A stretch of 64,000 nucleotides of DNA from Pezizomycotina sp. ARF18. Taxonomy: Eukaryota > Ascomycota. Under the pieces are notes generated by a model, which was given only the letters and a program-made list of their open reading frames with translations, did no database searches and was not told where the DNA came from. Position 1 is the stretch's first letter. Each line of letters begins with the position of its first letter. This document shows positions 45,935 through 57,333 of the stretch, in pieces. The DNA lies in assembly GCA_002224055.1 (NCBI GenBank), contig AZLU01000069.1:62001-126000 (forward strand), read 5' to 3'. The translations under genes were made by a program, and so were the position numbers.

Positions 45935-48252
45935 TTATCCATGCCAAGTCTCTGTTCTTATCACTTCACCGCGTTCACCTTTGATTTGAAATCTCAAGCC
46001 CAGATGGGACGCCTCGAAGGAGAACATGAAATATTTCTGGAAGGATGGCTCAAAAAGTCGCTTCCACTTCTGTAGCTTACGGCGGCGCGCTGGATTCTCG
46101 AAGGTATATTACCTTTAGAAACATGGTAGATCTGTGACTCAAAGTCGGCTACAATTGAATTTTTAATTAGCCATCGATATATTAAGTGAAGTTCTGGGAA
46201 GGGGATGCGAAGTCGGCACATACGTCGGCCACTGCTCTCTGCCACGCATGCGGGTCGGGTTTCCAGATTCCCAACATGGCGGACGATCTCAAATTCGAAT
46301 GAATCCGCTCGCTTTGTGAGATGGCTTCCGAAATCATTTATTCCGCTGTTCTCAATGCATCTTTGGCCCTGGGGCAAAGAAATATGCATGTAAGTGATTA
46401 TAATCTTTCTCTAACGTGGAGGTCTTAAATTTCGAAGTCACCTTGTCCAGGAACCACAAGTAAGAATCATCCTTATTTCTAATTCCATAGCTTGCTCTCG
46501 GCCGTTGCTGGAACTCCAAGATACTACCAAGGGCCACGGCGAATTCCCTAAAATCAATTCTTAGAATCAGAGACCACCGCCTAAAATAAAAATAAAAATA
46601 AAAATCCAATTTCGATGCTCAGATATTACTGATCACTTACGCATGCTGGGGCGTGGAGACAAGAATATCGACTTCATTTTTTGATAGTTGATTCTTTGAT
46701 CTCCCTTTGGAAGATTGAGTTAGATCCCAATCCTCCCACAAATATTGCCGACTGTTATATATTCTCACTTTTATCAGATGGACCCAAACATTAATATCAG
46801 GCTGAAGCTATACTTCAGCCAATAGTTATCATTTCTTTTCCTTCCGTTTTTCTCTATACCGGACGTAGATTTAGAAATATAAAAGGCACTTACTATTATC
46901 CTGATGTTTTTTTGGTTTCGCATTTTCCATGTGCTTAATATAGCCTTCACAGTTGCATCAACACAGGGCTGAAAGAACGATGTGAAGGTATCCCTTTCAG
47001 ATTTTATTAGCGTCGTCTTCCTTCGAAAAAGATCTTTAGGATATCTTACTCGTCTATCTTCAAGCTTCCGCCTGGATTTTGATAAATTTCGAGCCAACCC
47101 GTTCAGTTCAACTCCCCGTTCTGAGGAAACTGTGCATCCTTCTTCCACTTCATAAAAGACTCTTGGATTTTTCTTTCCTCTTCAGAACCTTTGAGGCTCT
47201 CTCTCCAAAAGTCTTTAACTTTTTTATGTAAATGAGTCAAAAATTCCTCGTCGATATCATCAGAGCGAAGTCTAGATCTGATGAGGTGTGAATTAGTACC
47301 GTTTTTCAATCCCGCTTTCCTCCTCATTTTTTTTCGAAGTGGCCGAGGTACCCACATATGTTATCAATTGGAGTACGCTTTATCGCAGGTATGGTTCTGC
47401 TTGAATTGGAGTTTTCCTTGCCGTGTGATTCTGCCGTAAGCAGATGGTACGAAAGAATTTCCTAACAGGGTCAAGAATAAACCATTAGCTCACTTCCCTT
47501 CCTGATTTCTGTTTGTAGCATAAGATATCCATTTTCCCTTCTCATCTTTAAGTAGAAGATCCGGACGCCAAATTTCTTTGATGGGCATACCGTTTTTCTC
47601 CAGCCAGCATCTAAAAGAATGAAGGCCGTATTTTCAGGATCTTTACGTAATTCCTCCAATTTGGATAACTGGAATTTCATGCCCTTTGCTTTGCTGAGGT
47701 CCCTAATCGCGTAAATAGCTGCTGCGACAGGCTGGCGTACGATAGTCCAGGGAAAATTTCGGCCATTGTTCCAGGACCTTAGAATATCCACGAAACGCTT
47801 CCTATCGATCTTCGTGAAGGAAGCAGGGACGGAGAAAACAAAGTGCCAGTTATATTTCTTATCAGGCAATGATTATCGAGCTCCTTTTCCTTGATCGTCG
47901 TGTATAACTTTTCGACGTATTCCGTAATAACCTGCTCGACGGTCCTCCCAATTTTCGCCGCTTGATGCCTCCACATGGGGCATCTATCCAACTCCTTCTC
48001 TTCCTTTTGAGCTTTTAAGTCGACGTGGCTATTGATTCTCGACATAAAGTCGTCGCATGGTGCCGCCCTCCTAGCCTCTGTAGGATACTGTGGCTTCCTT
48101 CCCTATGGCGATAAGGCTATCGTTCAGATATGCAGAGACGGCACGGATCGGGCGCAAAGTGGCGGGACCGCCCGCAGGGATCTGGGCCCAACTGCGGGCT
48201 TGTAGGTCGCTCGCCTGCGGTCATCCAAAAGGTCGACGCAGATCTCTGTGTA
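45935..48252 (-). CDS. Hsp70-like protein B, first exon missing (frame-disrupted)
   Basis: Read downward from an acceptor (ACTACACAG) at about 48253: EICVDLLDDRR, GGPATLRPIRAVSAYLNDSL, IAIGKEATVSYP, CDDFMSRINSHVD, then YNWHFVFSVPASFTKIDRKR, WTIVRQPVAAAIYAIRDL, FILLDAGWRKT, EIWRPDLLLKDEKG, DDIDEEFLTHLHKKVKDFW, AVALGSILEFQQRPRASYGI, FEFEIVRHVGNLETRP, and an end reading KRLFEPSFQKYFMFSFEAS with TAA at 45937-45935. Each block has a counterpart in gene C in the same order. The phosphate-2 loop is DAGWRKT instead of DxGGGT. The exon with the phosphate-1 loop is not found upstream, where a GA/AT microsatellite lies. At least three frame changes. Canonical ATPase activity is unlikely. Confidence 0.8.
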
Positions 48253-48508
48253 GTGGCGAGGGCAAAAAAGAGATAAATTAGCCTGCATGCCCTAGAAGCA
48301 GAAAATAGAAGCATCAGAACCAAGGCTTCATATTAAATGAAATTGAAGGAAATAAGAGAAGAACAGCATTTGCGGTGACGCATCGATGATCAAGTCGTCG
48401 CTGTTCATCGGCAGGTGAAACGAAAGATGACCCGGTAGAGGAGAGCAGCAATTGCGAAGCGAAGGAGAGAGAAGACAGGCTTGGGGGAGGGGGAAGAAAG
48501 AGGAGGAG

Positions 48509-48553
<45 letters not shown>

Positions 48554-49077
48554 TATATATAAAGTAAAGTAATAAGGAACAATACATAAAAAAAAAAAAT
48601 AAAGAAAAAAAAACAAATCAGTAAATCAATAAATCCATAAATCTAATAATAAGTAAATAATAAATAAATAATAAATACTAAAAATAAAACATATTAACTA
48701 TTTAAATAATTTGCTGGTGGACATTACTTGTTGAAAAATTCCCAAAATCAAACCGATCACAATATCCACCCCCCCATCCATGATCTTCTTTATCCAACAC
48801 CAAACCTATAGGCCAGAACTACAAAGAGAGAGCGAGGGGCTTCGACGAGGAGAGGCTTCGACAAGAGCGGGAGCTTCGACGAGAGCGGCGGCTCCGACGA
48901 GCGGGGGGCTTTGAAGATCGAGAGGCTTCAAATACGCGGGGAAAATGCAATTGGATAGCAAGTGAGAGCTATTATACAAGTCCTTTAGGCAGCTGATAGA
49001 TCAATCCCCGGCAATCTTCTTCTGGGCGTGGGCTAAAGAAACAGTCCTTGAAGCCGAGCTTAAGTAGATTGTGATTT
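48253..49077. other. Spacer with microsatellite and imperfect GCTTCGACGAG repeats
   Basis: Includes a purine-rich lead-in (48480-48511), the GA/AT microsatellite and an A-rich stretch to 48700. At 48815-48945 several imperfect copies of GAGAGGCTTCGAC / GGGAGCTTCGACGAGAGC are spaced about 17-20 bp apart. No coding frame is supported. Confidence 0.6.
48512..48560. repeat. GA microsatellite followed by AT repeat
   Basis: About 19 GA units (48512-48550) followed directly by five AT units (48551-48560). Its position mirrors that of exon 1 of Hsp70-like gene C across the inverted-duplication axis near 54.89 kb. Confidence 0.95.
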
Positions 49078-49471
49078 TTATTCTTCTAGATCTGCGGAGT
49101 TGTCGTCTTCCACATACGGCACCTCAAACAAGGGTCCTACGGTCCTTTATATGCCTTCTTCCTTCTCGCTTTCCAGTTTATATGGCTGATTTCCTTCATC
49201 CAACGCTTGGATTCAGATCGCTGTTTTGTCGACGAACCCCTCGATGAGCAAAAACCCTTCGACGGCGACTCCAATAGACTGCGTGTCCACTTCAACCCTC
49301 TTGGCAACATACCGCCACTTCTCAGCCGTCTTGGAAACAAATGCCCAAGCTAAACAAAGGCTATCAGGGCCGTACGGTCGACAAAAGCTCCTGCACGAAA
49401 TCGAAATACTTGTGCACCTTCTTTGGTGCGAAACAGTACCTTACAAATTTTATCGTTTCGCCATGGTACAT
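49078..49471 (-). pseudogene. Unrecognised gene remnant with protein-like sequence
   Basis: Starts at an ATG at 49471: MYHGETIKFVRYCFAPKKVH, KYFDFVQELLSTVRP, then (after one frame change near 49360) DSLCLAWAFVSKTAEKWRYV, AKRVEVDTQSIGVAVEGFLL, IEGFVDKTAI. The same frame continues past a TGA and a TAA with ALDEGNQPYKLESEKEEGI and TVGPLFEVPYVEDDNSADLE before the final TAA at 49080-49078. The two internal stops could derive from CGA and CAA by C-to-T change. The sequence reads as real protein (balanced composition, alternating helices and an acidic tail), but I do not recognise the family. It has no counterpart at the mirror position in the right arm. Confidence 0.5.
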
Positions 49472-51442
49472 TGACCTACGGTGCGCAGCTAAATGGAGCG
49501 AGCCATTGACGCCGTGCTTCGTTCCACTCCATGCAGGCTATCGTGGCCATTTCCTACCGGGCAGTTTGATGCGGAGCAACTCGACTCTTCAAGAATCCTT
49601 AGAATTTGGACTACAAGGCTGAGATAACGTGCCAATAACCGAACTGGAGACAAAGTCGCGGCCATTGCGTTCGGCACGCAGTGAATTCGACTCTTCGGGG
49701 AAAAAAAGAAAAAGAAAAAGAAAAAAAAAAAGGACCCGTGGCACGCGATTTTGAAGAAACCCCAGTGCCGTGGTGTGCAGAAGGACATGTCACCCCACCA
49801 CGATCTCCGTATCGTCCTGCTATTACCAGAATCTCCGAATGGCTTCTCTTATCTTCTTATCCGTCTCCCGCTCAGACTGAATTTCTTTTCTTCTCTTTTT
49901 TTTTTTTTTCTGAAAAAGAATTTAGGGTAAGAAATTCTTTACCTCCAAGTCCTAACGTCGAGGCAGCGAATATTCGATCAAACAAAGATCTAGACAAGCA
50001 CAGTACCTAATCTAGCTAGGAAAGTATCTTAACAGACAGCAACTAGCGCCGCGCATACTGAAGTGAAGTTTCTTTTCTTCTTTTTTTTTTTTTGTATAAG
50101 AACATTAGAAGCATACCTACCAGTGGCCTGAAAAAAAAAAAAAAAAAAAAAAAAAGAACTTCCTTTCTCCTTTTCCCCGTGCTTCAGAGCTGATTTTGCT
50201 TTTGCTTATTACCATTTATAATTGTAGTTATCGCCGGCGAGATACCTCCTGGCCTGCAGAGACCGGGATACTCACGTCTGCCTGGATCATTTTCCATCCT
50301 CGATCCATACATAGCTGGCTGTGGGCATGGCAAGGAGGAAGGAAAAAAATTGGGTTCATGGAAGACCCTCGGATTGATACAAAGCTGAATCCCGGCCAGC
50401 CAAGTAGAACAGTGCCCTGAAAAACATTCTATTAATATTCGTCGATGACAGTCAACATTTTCCTTCTCTTTACCACCCCTTTCTTTTCTCTCTTTCTTTA
50501 ATTTCTCTCTCTTTCTTTTTTTTTTTTTTTTTTTTTTTTTGAACCCGTGCGATGTCATAAATGGCACCTTCTGATCTAGCTATGACTCTTCATATAGCTC
50601 TATTCGGATCAGCATCGACCCCTTCTCCACGCTTTTGAACAACCCAAGCGCATTCATAAGTCGTATATTTCCTACAATCGACGCGCCAACTCTGCCTTGT
50701 TCGTTTTCTCTTCTAGCTCGCTTGCATGCCTTCATTGCCCTAGCAATTTCCTTTTGGCGTAGTCCTCCCGTTTTTGTCCTTTGAGTATCACAAGAATCCC
50801 TGGCTTCGATGTTTTCTCATTCCAATCTCCCTTAAATTCCTTGACAAGATTCTCTATTTAAGAGTAGGAGAAGAAGCCGAAGTCCGGTATGAGAATACGG
50901 AATAAGTCGTGGCGGACATCCTTCTATGACTGGTTTTCTTCTCCTGGCATTTTCCTTCTGCTTACCATAAAAATAAACTTCAGTAGATCAACAAGATGGA
51001 CCCGATTTCGATGACAATGGCGATATAAACATCATGTGTCATCATCACATGGGACGCGGATAATTTAAACCGAAAATAAAACGGTCCACTCGTGTCTCGA
51101 GCTGCAAGATCTGAGATCTTGATCACAACAACGGTGTGCCATCGCGTATTCCAACTCAACGATCCAGTCTCGAAGCGTCAGCCCCAACCTCGTAGACCTC
51201 GCTCGGGCAATCAATAAGTTATATCCGTTCCAGACTCGGACACGCCGCAAAAAAAAAAAACAAAAAAAAAAAAAGGGGGGGGGGGGGGATACTAGAGCGA
51301 GCTCCTCGGTAATAGTCTGTTCTAAATTATCTTTCTCTAAGAGTTAGTAGTATATACCCGCAAGTCTTTTCTTTCTATCTCATCATCCTGTCTTTTCCCC
51401 TCTGGTTTTCTCCGCCCGTCTTTCATCCATTTTTTATCTTTT

Positions 51443-51477
<35 letters not shown>

Positions 51478-52091
51478 TACTCTTCCGTTCTTACCATCCC
51501 CATTGGCCAACAATACTCCAGGTTTCAACCCTTCCCCCCCCCCCCCCCAAAAAAAAAAAAGGAAACAAAAAAAGAATATTATAATAATCTGGTTTTCAGA
51601 ATGATTAACACATATGTCATTAGAAGCAGCGAAGATATATATATATCGCTATCCCGTCCTTCCCAAAAGACTGGCTTCTCATGCGCTTCGAACGACCACT
51701 CTGCACATCCCCGTCGTTGCTCTGTCGTTGGGAGTTCGATTTTCCAGCCTTATGACTTCTTTAAGGTATTTTTGTGGCGTCGTTCAGGCGAACCCTCCCT
51801 GAAAATCTGTTCAGCCCTATCGCCCTTTTTTTTGGCTGCGGCTAAGAGAAAGGCAGAGAAAAGACCTGCTTGGTACAAGCATATACTCTCCTGCAAGAAT
51901 TATTGTTCTCGTTACTTTAAGTACATGTGAGCTGTTCCTGAGGCACCATGGGTTGAAAAGTGTTTCATTTAGCTAACTTAACAGGAATTTTTTTTTTTTT
52001 TTTTTTTTTTTTTAATTAAGGGGACATTGATAATGGGTGTCTAAATATATATACTGCAAGTTATCCGAAAGGGTTTAACTATCCAGTTAAA
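49472..52091. other. Intergenic region with homopolymers and microsatellites
   Basis: Holds A- or T-runs (near 50131-50155, 50517-50540, 51990-52012), an A/G homopolymer junction (51250-51289), a TCA array (51443-51477) and a C/A junction (51535-51561). An ATG frame at 51601-51930 (109 residues) is unrecognised. No RNA gene or transposon is identifiable. Confidence 0.5.
51443..51477. repeat. ATC (TCA) trinucleotide microsatellite
   Basis: About 11-12 uninterrupted ATC units. The minus strand reads as methionine codons, an artefact of the repeat. Confidence 0.95.
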
Positions 52092-52860
52092 CTAGACCCT
52101 CAAGCTTTCCGGTTCTTCCTGTTCAGGATTGAATTCTTTTCGGAAGCTCAAAGCCGGAGATTTCATGACTTGCGGGTCGGTTCGGGCCGACTCGAAGCCC
52201 TCCATCGGGGATCCTGGGAAGGTGATGGGACGGAGCTTCTGCGGCGACAAAAACTTTTGGCCAATAATCTGCGTAATAAGTCTGGGGGGAAACAAATGAA
52301 ATCGATAATCCAGTGCGCGGCAATTTTCCGCCGAATATTTATAGTTGATGCTCGATGCAGAATGGCGATCAGGTAGAACTCTAGGAAGCCTTTGAACCCC
52401 CCCAAAAAAAAAAAATTAGCCAAGGGAAACGCCAAGACCTCACGATTTACAAGGAAGGATTTTCTTCAGAGAATAACTTACCGCGCAGCCCTCATCAGAT
52501 AATGAGCTGGCGTTCTCCAACTGCTGCAGCTTTCTTATCGAACTGCCTGACCTTCTTGATCTGGTGTCCGGTTACCTTGTGCTTCGGTTCGCGGTTATAT
52601 AATCCGTTTTCCTTCCTTCGTCTGGAGAGGATTTTTTTTACGATTTAGGAGAGGTGTTCGTCAGCTCTGGATCATGGGGGTTATAACGGGCGATTGACCG
52701 TGGCAAACGTCATACGGCAGGAGAGGGAAAAAATAATCGACTAAGGCACAATACCTTCAGAATCGGAAACGTCTCCGGGAGAGGAGCTAGCCGTCGGGGG
52801 GTTCTTTTTGTCCTTTCCTTTGATGATGGCGTCTTTGAACTTCGCGAGGGCGGTGGACAT
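52092..52860 (-). CDS. Small disordered protein P1 (paralogue of P2), three exons
   Basis: ATG at 52860; exon 1 52860-52755, intron 52754-52622 (GTATTG...CTCCAG), exon 2 52621-52482, intron 52481-52282 (GTAAGT...CCCCCCAG), exon 3 from 52281. Exon 1 codes MSTALAKFKDAIIKGKDKKN followed by PPTASSSPGDVSDSE. Exon 2 opens DEGRKTDYITANRSTR, meets an in-frame TAA, and beyond it continues SSIRKLQQLENASSLSDEG in the same frame. Exon 3 in phase reads TYYADYWPKVFVAAEAPSHH and ends at 52123; another frame ends NPEQEEPESLRV at 52092. Composition is Ser/Pro/Lys/Glu-rich, so it is likely disordered. It shares intron 1 position and phase and the SPG...SE|D...TD pattern with P2. Function unknown. It may end at the TAA (about 52 residues) or be a pseudogene. 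Confidence 0.5.
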
Positions 52861-55800
52861 GGTTGCGATTTTTGCGGTCGATTCAATCTTTTTTTTCTCC
52901 TTTATGCCGTGCGTATCGTTTCGGTGGTTTGTGTGAGAGCGACGGTACGAGATCGATCTAGGAAGAGAGACTGAGAAAGACGGCGGCCTTGAGATACCGA
53001 CCTAAGGCGTTGATGGTGGGATGTCAGAGGTGGGTTGCCGACCGTGGGGTGACGACTTCGGAAAATCGATTACAGAGCGCCGAGTACGAGACACAGGACG
53101 GGGACGAAGCTAAGACGACGGCAAAGACGGCAAAGACGAAGATGAAGAAAAGGGAAAAAAGGAGAATGGAGGAGATGGAGAAGAGGCAGACCGAATCAGA
53201 CGTGTCTGAAGAAGAGACGGAGGTCAAAGCGGAAGTCTGAGAGTTTAAGGGGAAGGGCGGTTAAACGCCGGACACAAAGAATACAACGACAGAACAGAGC
53301 GACCGTCGGGAGAGACGACACGAGGAAGACGGAAGAGAAGAAGAAATAGCGAGAGAATAAGAAGAGGAAGACGCAAAAGGGGCCCCGCAGCAAAGGGCTG
53401 TTGCTGTAGAAGGCAAGCCAGTAAGATCGGGGGATACCGACTGTGGAGAGATCAGCTGTGACCTGTTCTCTTCCTCGAATCTATTCGAATTAACGTCACT
53501 TCCTACGGCAGGAGAGGGTGAGATCAGGAGGAGGAGCTAATTCAGATCGTTGAGGGGAAGTGCTTTGGCGAAAGAACGAATCTGGTTCGTTATCTTGAAG
53601 AAAGACAAGATGAGTCTTATCTGTTGGTTTCTTTTCTTTTTTTTTATCCTTATTTTCTTTGCACAACCTCCTTTTTTTTTCCTCCTGGGTAACTCCGAGG
53701 TTTTTCAAAAGGACGCTTAGTTAACGGAGGCGGTTAACAGGTAAAGCAAACTTCAACAACGCCTTTCCCGTACGGCGCCCGTAAAGGCAATTGTATGCAA
53801 AGCCACCCTAAAAGCCTCGTGATAATGTGGGTGGAGAATCCCTACCACACACTCAATTCATCTAGAACAATGAGAACAGAGAAAACAACGCCACCGACTC
53901 GACAATCCCCAGCCCGGCTTAGCGCGATTGGGTATCTACACAAAGACAAAGGCCGAGTGCCTTATTGCCAACGAACTTATTACTTACTCGTTTTTCGGCC
54001 TACGAAGGAGTTACAACATTAGCACAGATATGAAGAGAGAAGGGAGGAAACTGTATCAATGTGATACAATAAATCGAAATGCGACGTTATATTTTTTCAC
54101 CTCCGCGAGAAATAGCGTCGCGGAGACACTGGGCAAACATTCACACTCAGAAGACGGATTTTAGCATCACCACGGCTAGACCTGGAAATAAGGGCTACCG
54201 TCGGCTCAAAGGCGAGGATACGGAGGGCTGCTTTTTCGTAATTTACCAAGTGTGTTGTCAACGCTTGCTCCGACGCCGGTCGCGCGAAGAACGGAGGGAT
54301 CAGTACAATTGCCCGTTGTGGATTTCGCCCTTTCGATCAATCCCCAAGGATTTATTTATTGCGATAGTCAGATTTGGTTTTTTTGGGGTCTAGCTTTCGG
54401 GTCTCTCATCTCGCGCATGGACCTCGTTACGGTTGGCGCCCAGTTGGTAAGATTGAAGCTGAAAGTGAAAGCGAAATTGTCTCAGCAGGCCTTTGTTTCA
54501 ACCCTTCCTTAGCTTAGTTGTTATCGCCGTGATAAGTCTGCCATCGGCAGGGAATAACAAGATACAAGAGATACCAAAGTGAACAATCAAGGAAATCACA
54601 TGCAGTTGCTCAACCCCTCAGGCGTTCTACGCTGTTCTCTCTGCTTGGTTCTCTTTTCGGTTATTCGCATTAACCCCTTGTGAATCGATACGTACATTCC
54701 CCTTCTTTGTTTCTAGAGTAATAAAAAAAATTAAAATATAATAAGTCAATGAAGATGAAAGACCAAGGTTTGGTCGATATAGAATTCTGCTTTTAGTATA
54801 CGATTGGCAATTGATTTAAGGTAAGGAATACTCAAGGGTCTATCTTTACTCCACTCCTTGTGCTCGTGTGTCCTTCAAAAAATATTATTTTCTCGAGGTA
54901 TACCTATCTATAGATAAAAGGAATCTGTGCGTGATTTCAAGCCCGGCGTTTTACAGTGTCTCAGTTTTCATCCCTCTTTCGCGAACAATCGTGGATTCTC
55001 TCCACAAAGACAAAGAGCACAAATTTTTTACAGTGGCGTCCTGAACGCCTTGGTCAACCCAGCTCCACATCGACGTAACGGTTAAGTCCGCGGGTACGAT
55101 GTCACCACCTTCACAACATTTTCGAAACTAAGAATAAAATACGCCAAAAGAGTTATAACAATAACATCTTTCACAGATCGTCGATATTGATGAATCGAAC
55201 CATAGAAGCCGTCATCCAGTCTCAGTGTATCATATCATACATGCCCTTCTTTTTTTTCTTCTTTTTTTTTTGCAATTTATTTATTATTTCCCTTTTTTTC
55301 GATATTTAAAACATTGAAAGTGGAAGTTACAAGGAAAAAGAAAAGGAGACATACAGCTCTCCTTCCGAGCTGTATCAAGCTCCCCTTTCAGCTTGAGAGT
55401 ACCTCTAGTATTATTCTGAGAAAAAATAGCTATTAAAAGGGGGGGGGATTTAGTTTTGGTCCGAGGACGAGTGTAAGAGATTAGATATCGCTTTCTATGG
55501 AGCGGAAGCGAGACCTCCTCTCAGGGGAGATATCTCAGATTGTTGATAGCAAAAATAACTTCTAGCCTCATAGAACAATTAGAGTGGAACTATAACCTGA
55601 ATGATGCAAAGTAAACAAGTGAATAAACTAGGGAACAAAAAAAAAAAAAAAACGCATACCACTGAATGTACAGAACGAAATACGGCAATATCACCTCAAT
55701 AATCTAAGCTTATAAGCTGGCGAGAAGGAGGCTTGATCAAGTGGCACATGCACGATCCAGCCCTATAGAGTCTCTCTACACAAATAGCCTCAAAAATTTT

Positions 55801-56932
55801 AGACTATATATAACCCGAAGCGGGAACTCATCCATTATCGGAAAAGTCAAGATGATCGGGATAGCAAGAATACACGGTTAGGATATGAAACCAAGAAGAC
55901 CGAAGAACCTTCCTACAGTTCCTTTAGTGCGAAGGAGAGAACGCCATGGTATAGAATATATCGCGATATGCATGGTTATAGGTCGCATATCCTGTCAATC
56001 AACAAGGTATCCTGACAGCAAACCCCGATATACTACACTACCATGAAGTCGTTAAGCTCCATCTGAAAGAAGTAAAACAGAGACACGCAGGCCGATAAAG
56101 ATTGCCCCGTTGGAATGAAGGGATACACATGTTTTCAATAGAACCGCTGAAACCGGAGAACCAGCTAATTCTCTCCACGCAAGAGAAGAAAAAAGTCATA
56201 CGTACCGGAAACCCGAACCGAAGTCGGCCTTGGATCACTGACCGTTGTCGCGCTCGAACCGGCGGTTCAGGATATAGAATCTCACCCTGAATCCTCAGAA
56301 GAAACCCAATCTCAGCTCTTACACGGTCGCAAAAAAAAAAAAAAAAAAACATGTCGTCCTTACATCAATACCGTGTCTGGAAATAGTGTATCAAAGTCTG
56401 TTTTCCCTATTCAGTTAGTAAACTTAATTTCAACAAATTTGCAAAATAGCGATTCCCATTTTAGAGCCAAAGCCGTCTTTAGTGAAATTTGCTTTCCCCC
56501 TTTCTTCTGTTGATAGCGGTATTGCTGTATTTTGAAGCAGTTTTTGCTCCAAACGGATGGCTACCAGGGGAGGTTGAATTTAAGGCTGTCGCAGGACAAA
56601 GTCCACTAGCTCTGTCAACGCTAGTGCCTCTGATTCGCCTTTCAACCTCCTTTAATTTGCCCCCAAGCACAACCGAAATCGAGATAAATAGGTCTTCATC
56701 CGAGTTCCATCCTATCTCCTCTTCACTTATATACTCTCCGTAAGCTCCATCATTATCGTAAGTGTTAAAAGAATAAAGACTGTCCTCCGCAAATCTCCTA
56801 GACTATCATCTCTATATTGCCAAAGTCAACCTGCTCTCATTGTTAATTCTATAAAGAAAAAAAACGATCTTGGAACGCACCCACTGGCCTATCATTAATC
56901 CAGACTACCGAAGCGGAAACGAAAACTTCCCA
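52861..56932. other. Central spacer of the inverted P/Hsp70 arrangement
   Basis: Contains the proposed symmetry axis near 54.89 kb. At 53010-53240 a Lys/Glu-rich frame (TKMKKREKRRMEEMEKRQTE, ending EEETEVKAEV) runs divergently from P1; it may be a small coiled-coil protein or purine-rich DNA. A frame at 54252-54512 (ALSINPQGFIYCDSQIWFFW) reads protein-like but lacks ATG. Another at 56489-56743 begins with a signal-peptide-like hydrophobic stretch but also lacks ATG. No clear palindrome was seen at the axis itself. Confidence 0.4.
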
Positions 56933-57333
56933 ATGACGGACAAAACAACCAAGCCAGAGAAACTCGGGAAGCTCCTGCTCCGCCCTTTCAAAGCAAGAGT
57001 AAGAAGTCTCCTCCGGCCGATGGATCCCCTTCTCCCGGAACGGCTTCTGCGTCTGATGAAACCAGTGAAGGTTCAGAAGGTATGTCGTTTGTGATTCCCC
57101 TATCCACCTCGTACCTCGTATTTAACCAGTCTAACGCGATCTTTTGTTTTACTCTCACGTTTCTACCAATAGATGATTGGGAAGGAACGGATTTCATGCC
57201 TGCCGACCCCAGGCACCCTCCAGCAAGACGCCAGAACGAAGCCTGCAGACATTTCGACAAATTAAAGCAGAAGCAAGAGGCCGAGGGAACTTCCGGCTCG
57301 GAAATGCCTGCGGGCGAAGCCGAAAGCACGTGA
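56933..57333 (+). CDS. Small disordered protein P2 (paralogue of P1), two exons or more
   Basis: Candidate ATG at 56933 (MTDKTTKPEKLGKLLLRPFK). A frame change near 56990 leads to SKSKKSPPADGSPSPGTASA and SDETSEGSE at the end of exon 1 (about 57078). After a GTATGT...CCAATAG intron of about 92 nt, exon 2 reads DDWEGTDFMPADPRH, RRQNEACRHFDKLKQKQEAE, SGSEMPAGEAEST and stops at TGA (57331-57333). The same frame then continues to 57530 with HVPTRQFFGKEFDLGRFSGD, one more TGA, and TSSFYGALYPPQISPQNIRR. P1 has the same intron phase and a matching SPP/SPG, SE|D, TD, R...KL.Q pattern. Rich in Ser, Pro, Glu and Lys and probably disordered. Function unknown. Confidence 0.5.

Noticed and set aside
48314-48616. 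Membrane-protein-like Leu/Ser frames on the minus strand
   Set aside because: They come from the GA/AT microsatellite and neighbouring A-rich DNA.
51601-51930. 109-residue ATG frame
   Set aside because: Beside several homopolymers; no domain and no sign of coding bias.
54252-54512. Frame reading ALSINPQGFIYCDSQIW
   Set aside because: It looks protein-like but has no ATG, no family and no neighbouring exon; kept only as a note in the spacer entry.
56489-56743. Signal-peptide-like small secreted protein
   Set aside because: The hydrophobic start is good, but the frame begins with TTG and no upstream ATG or exon was found.
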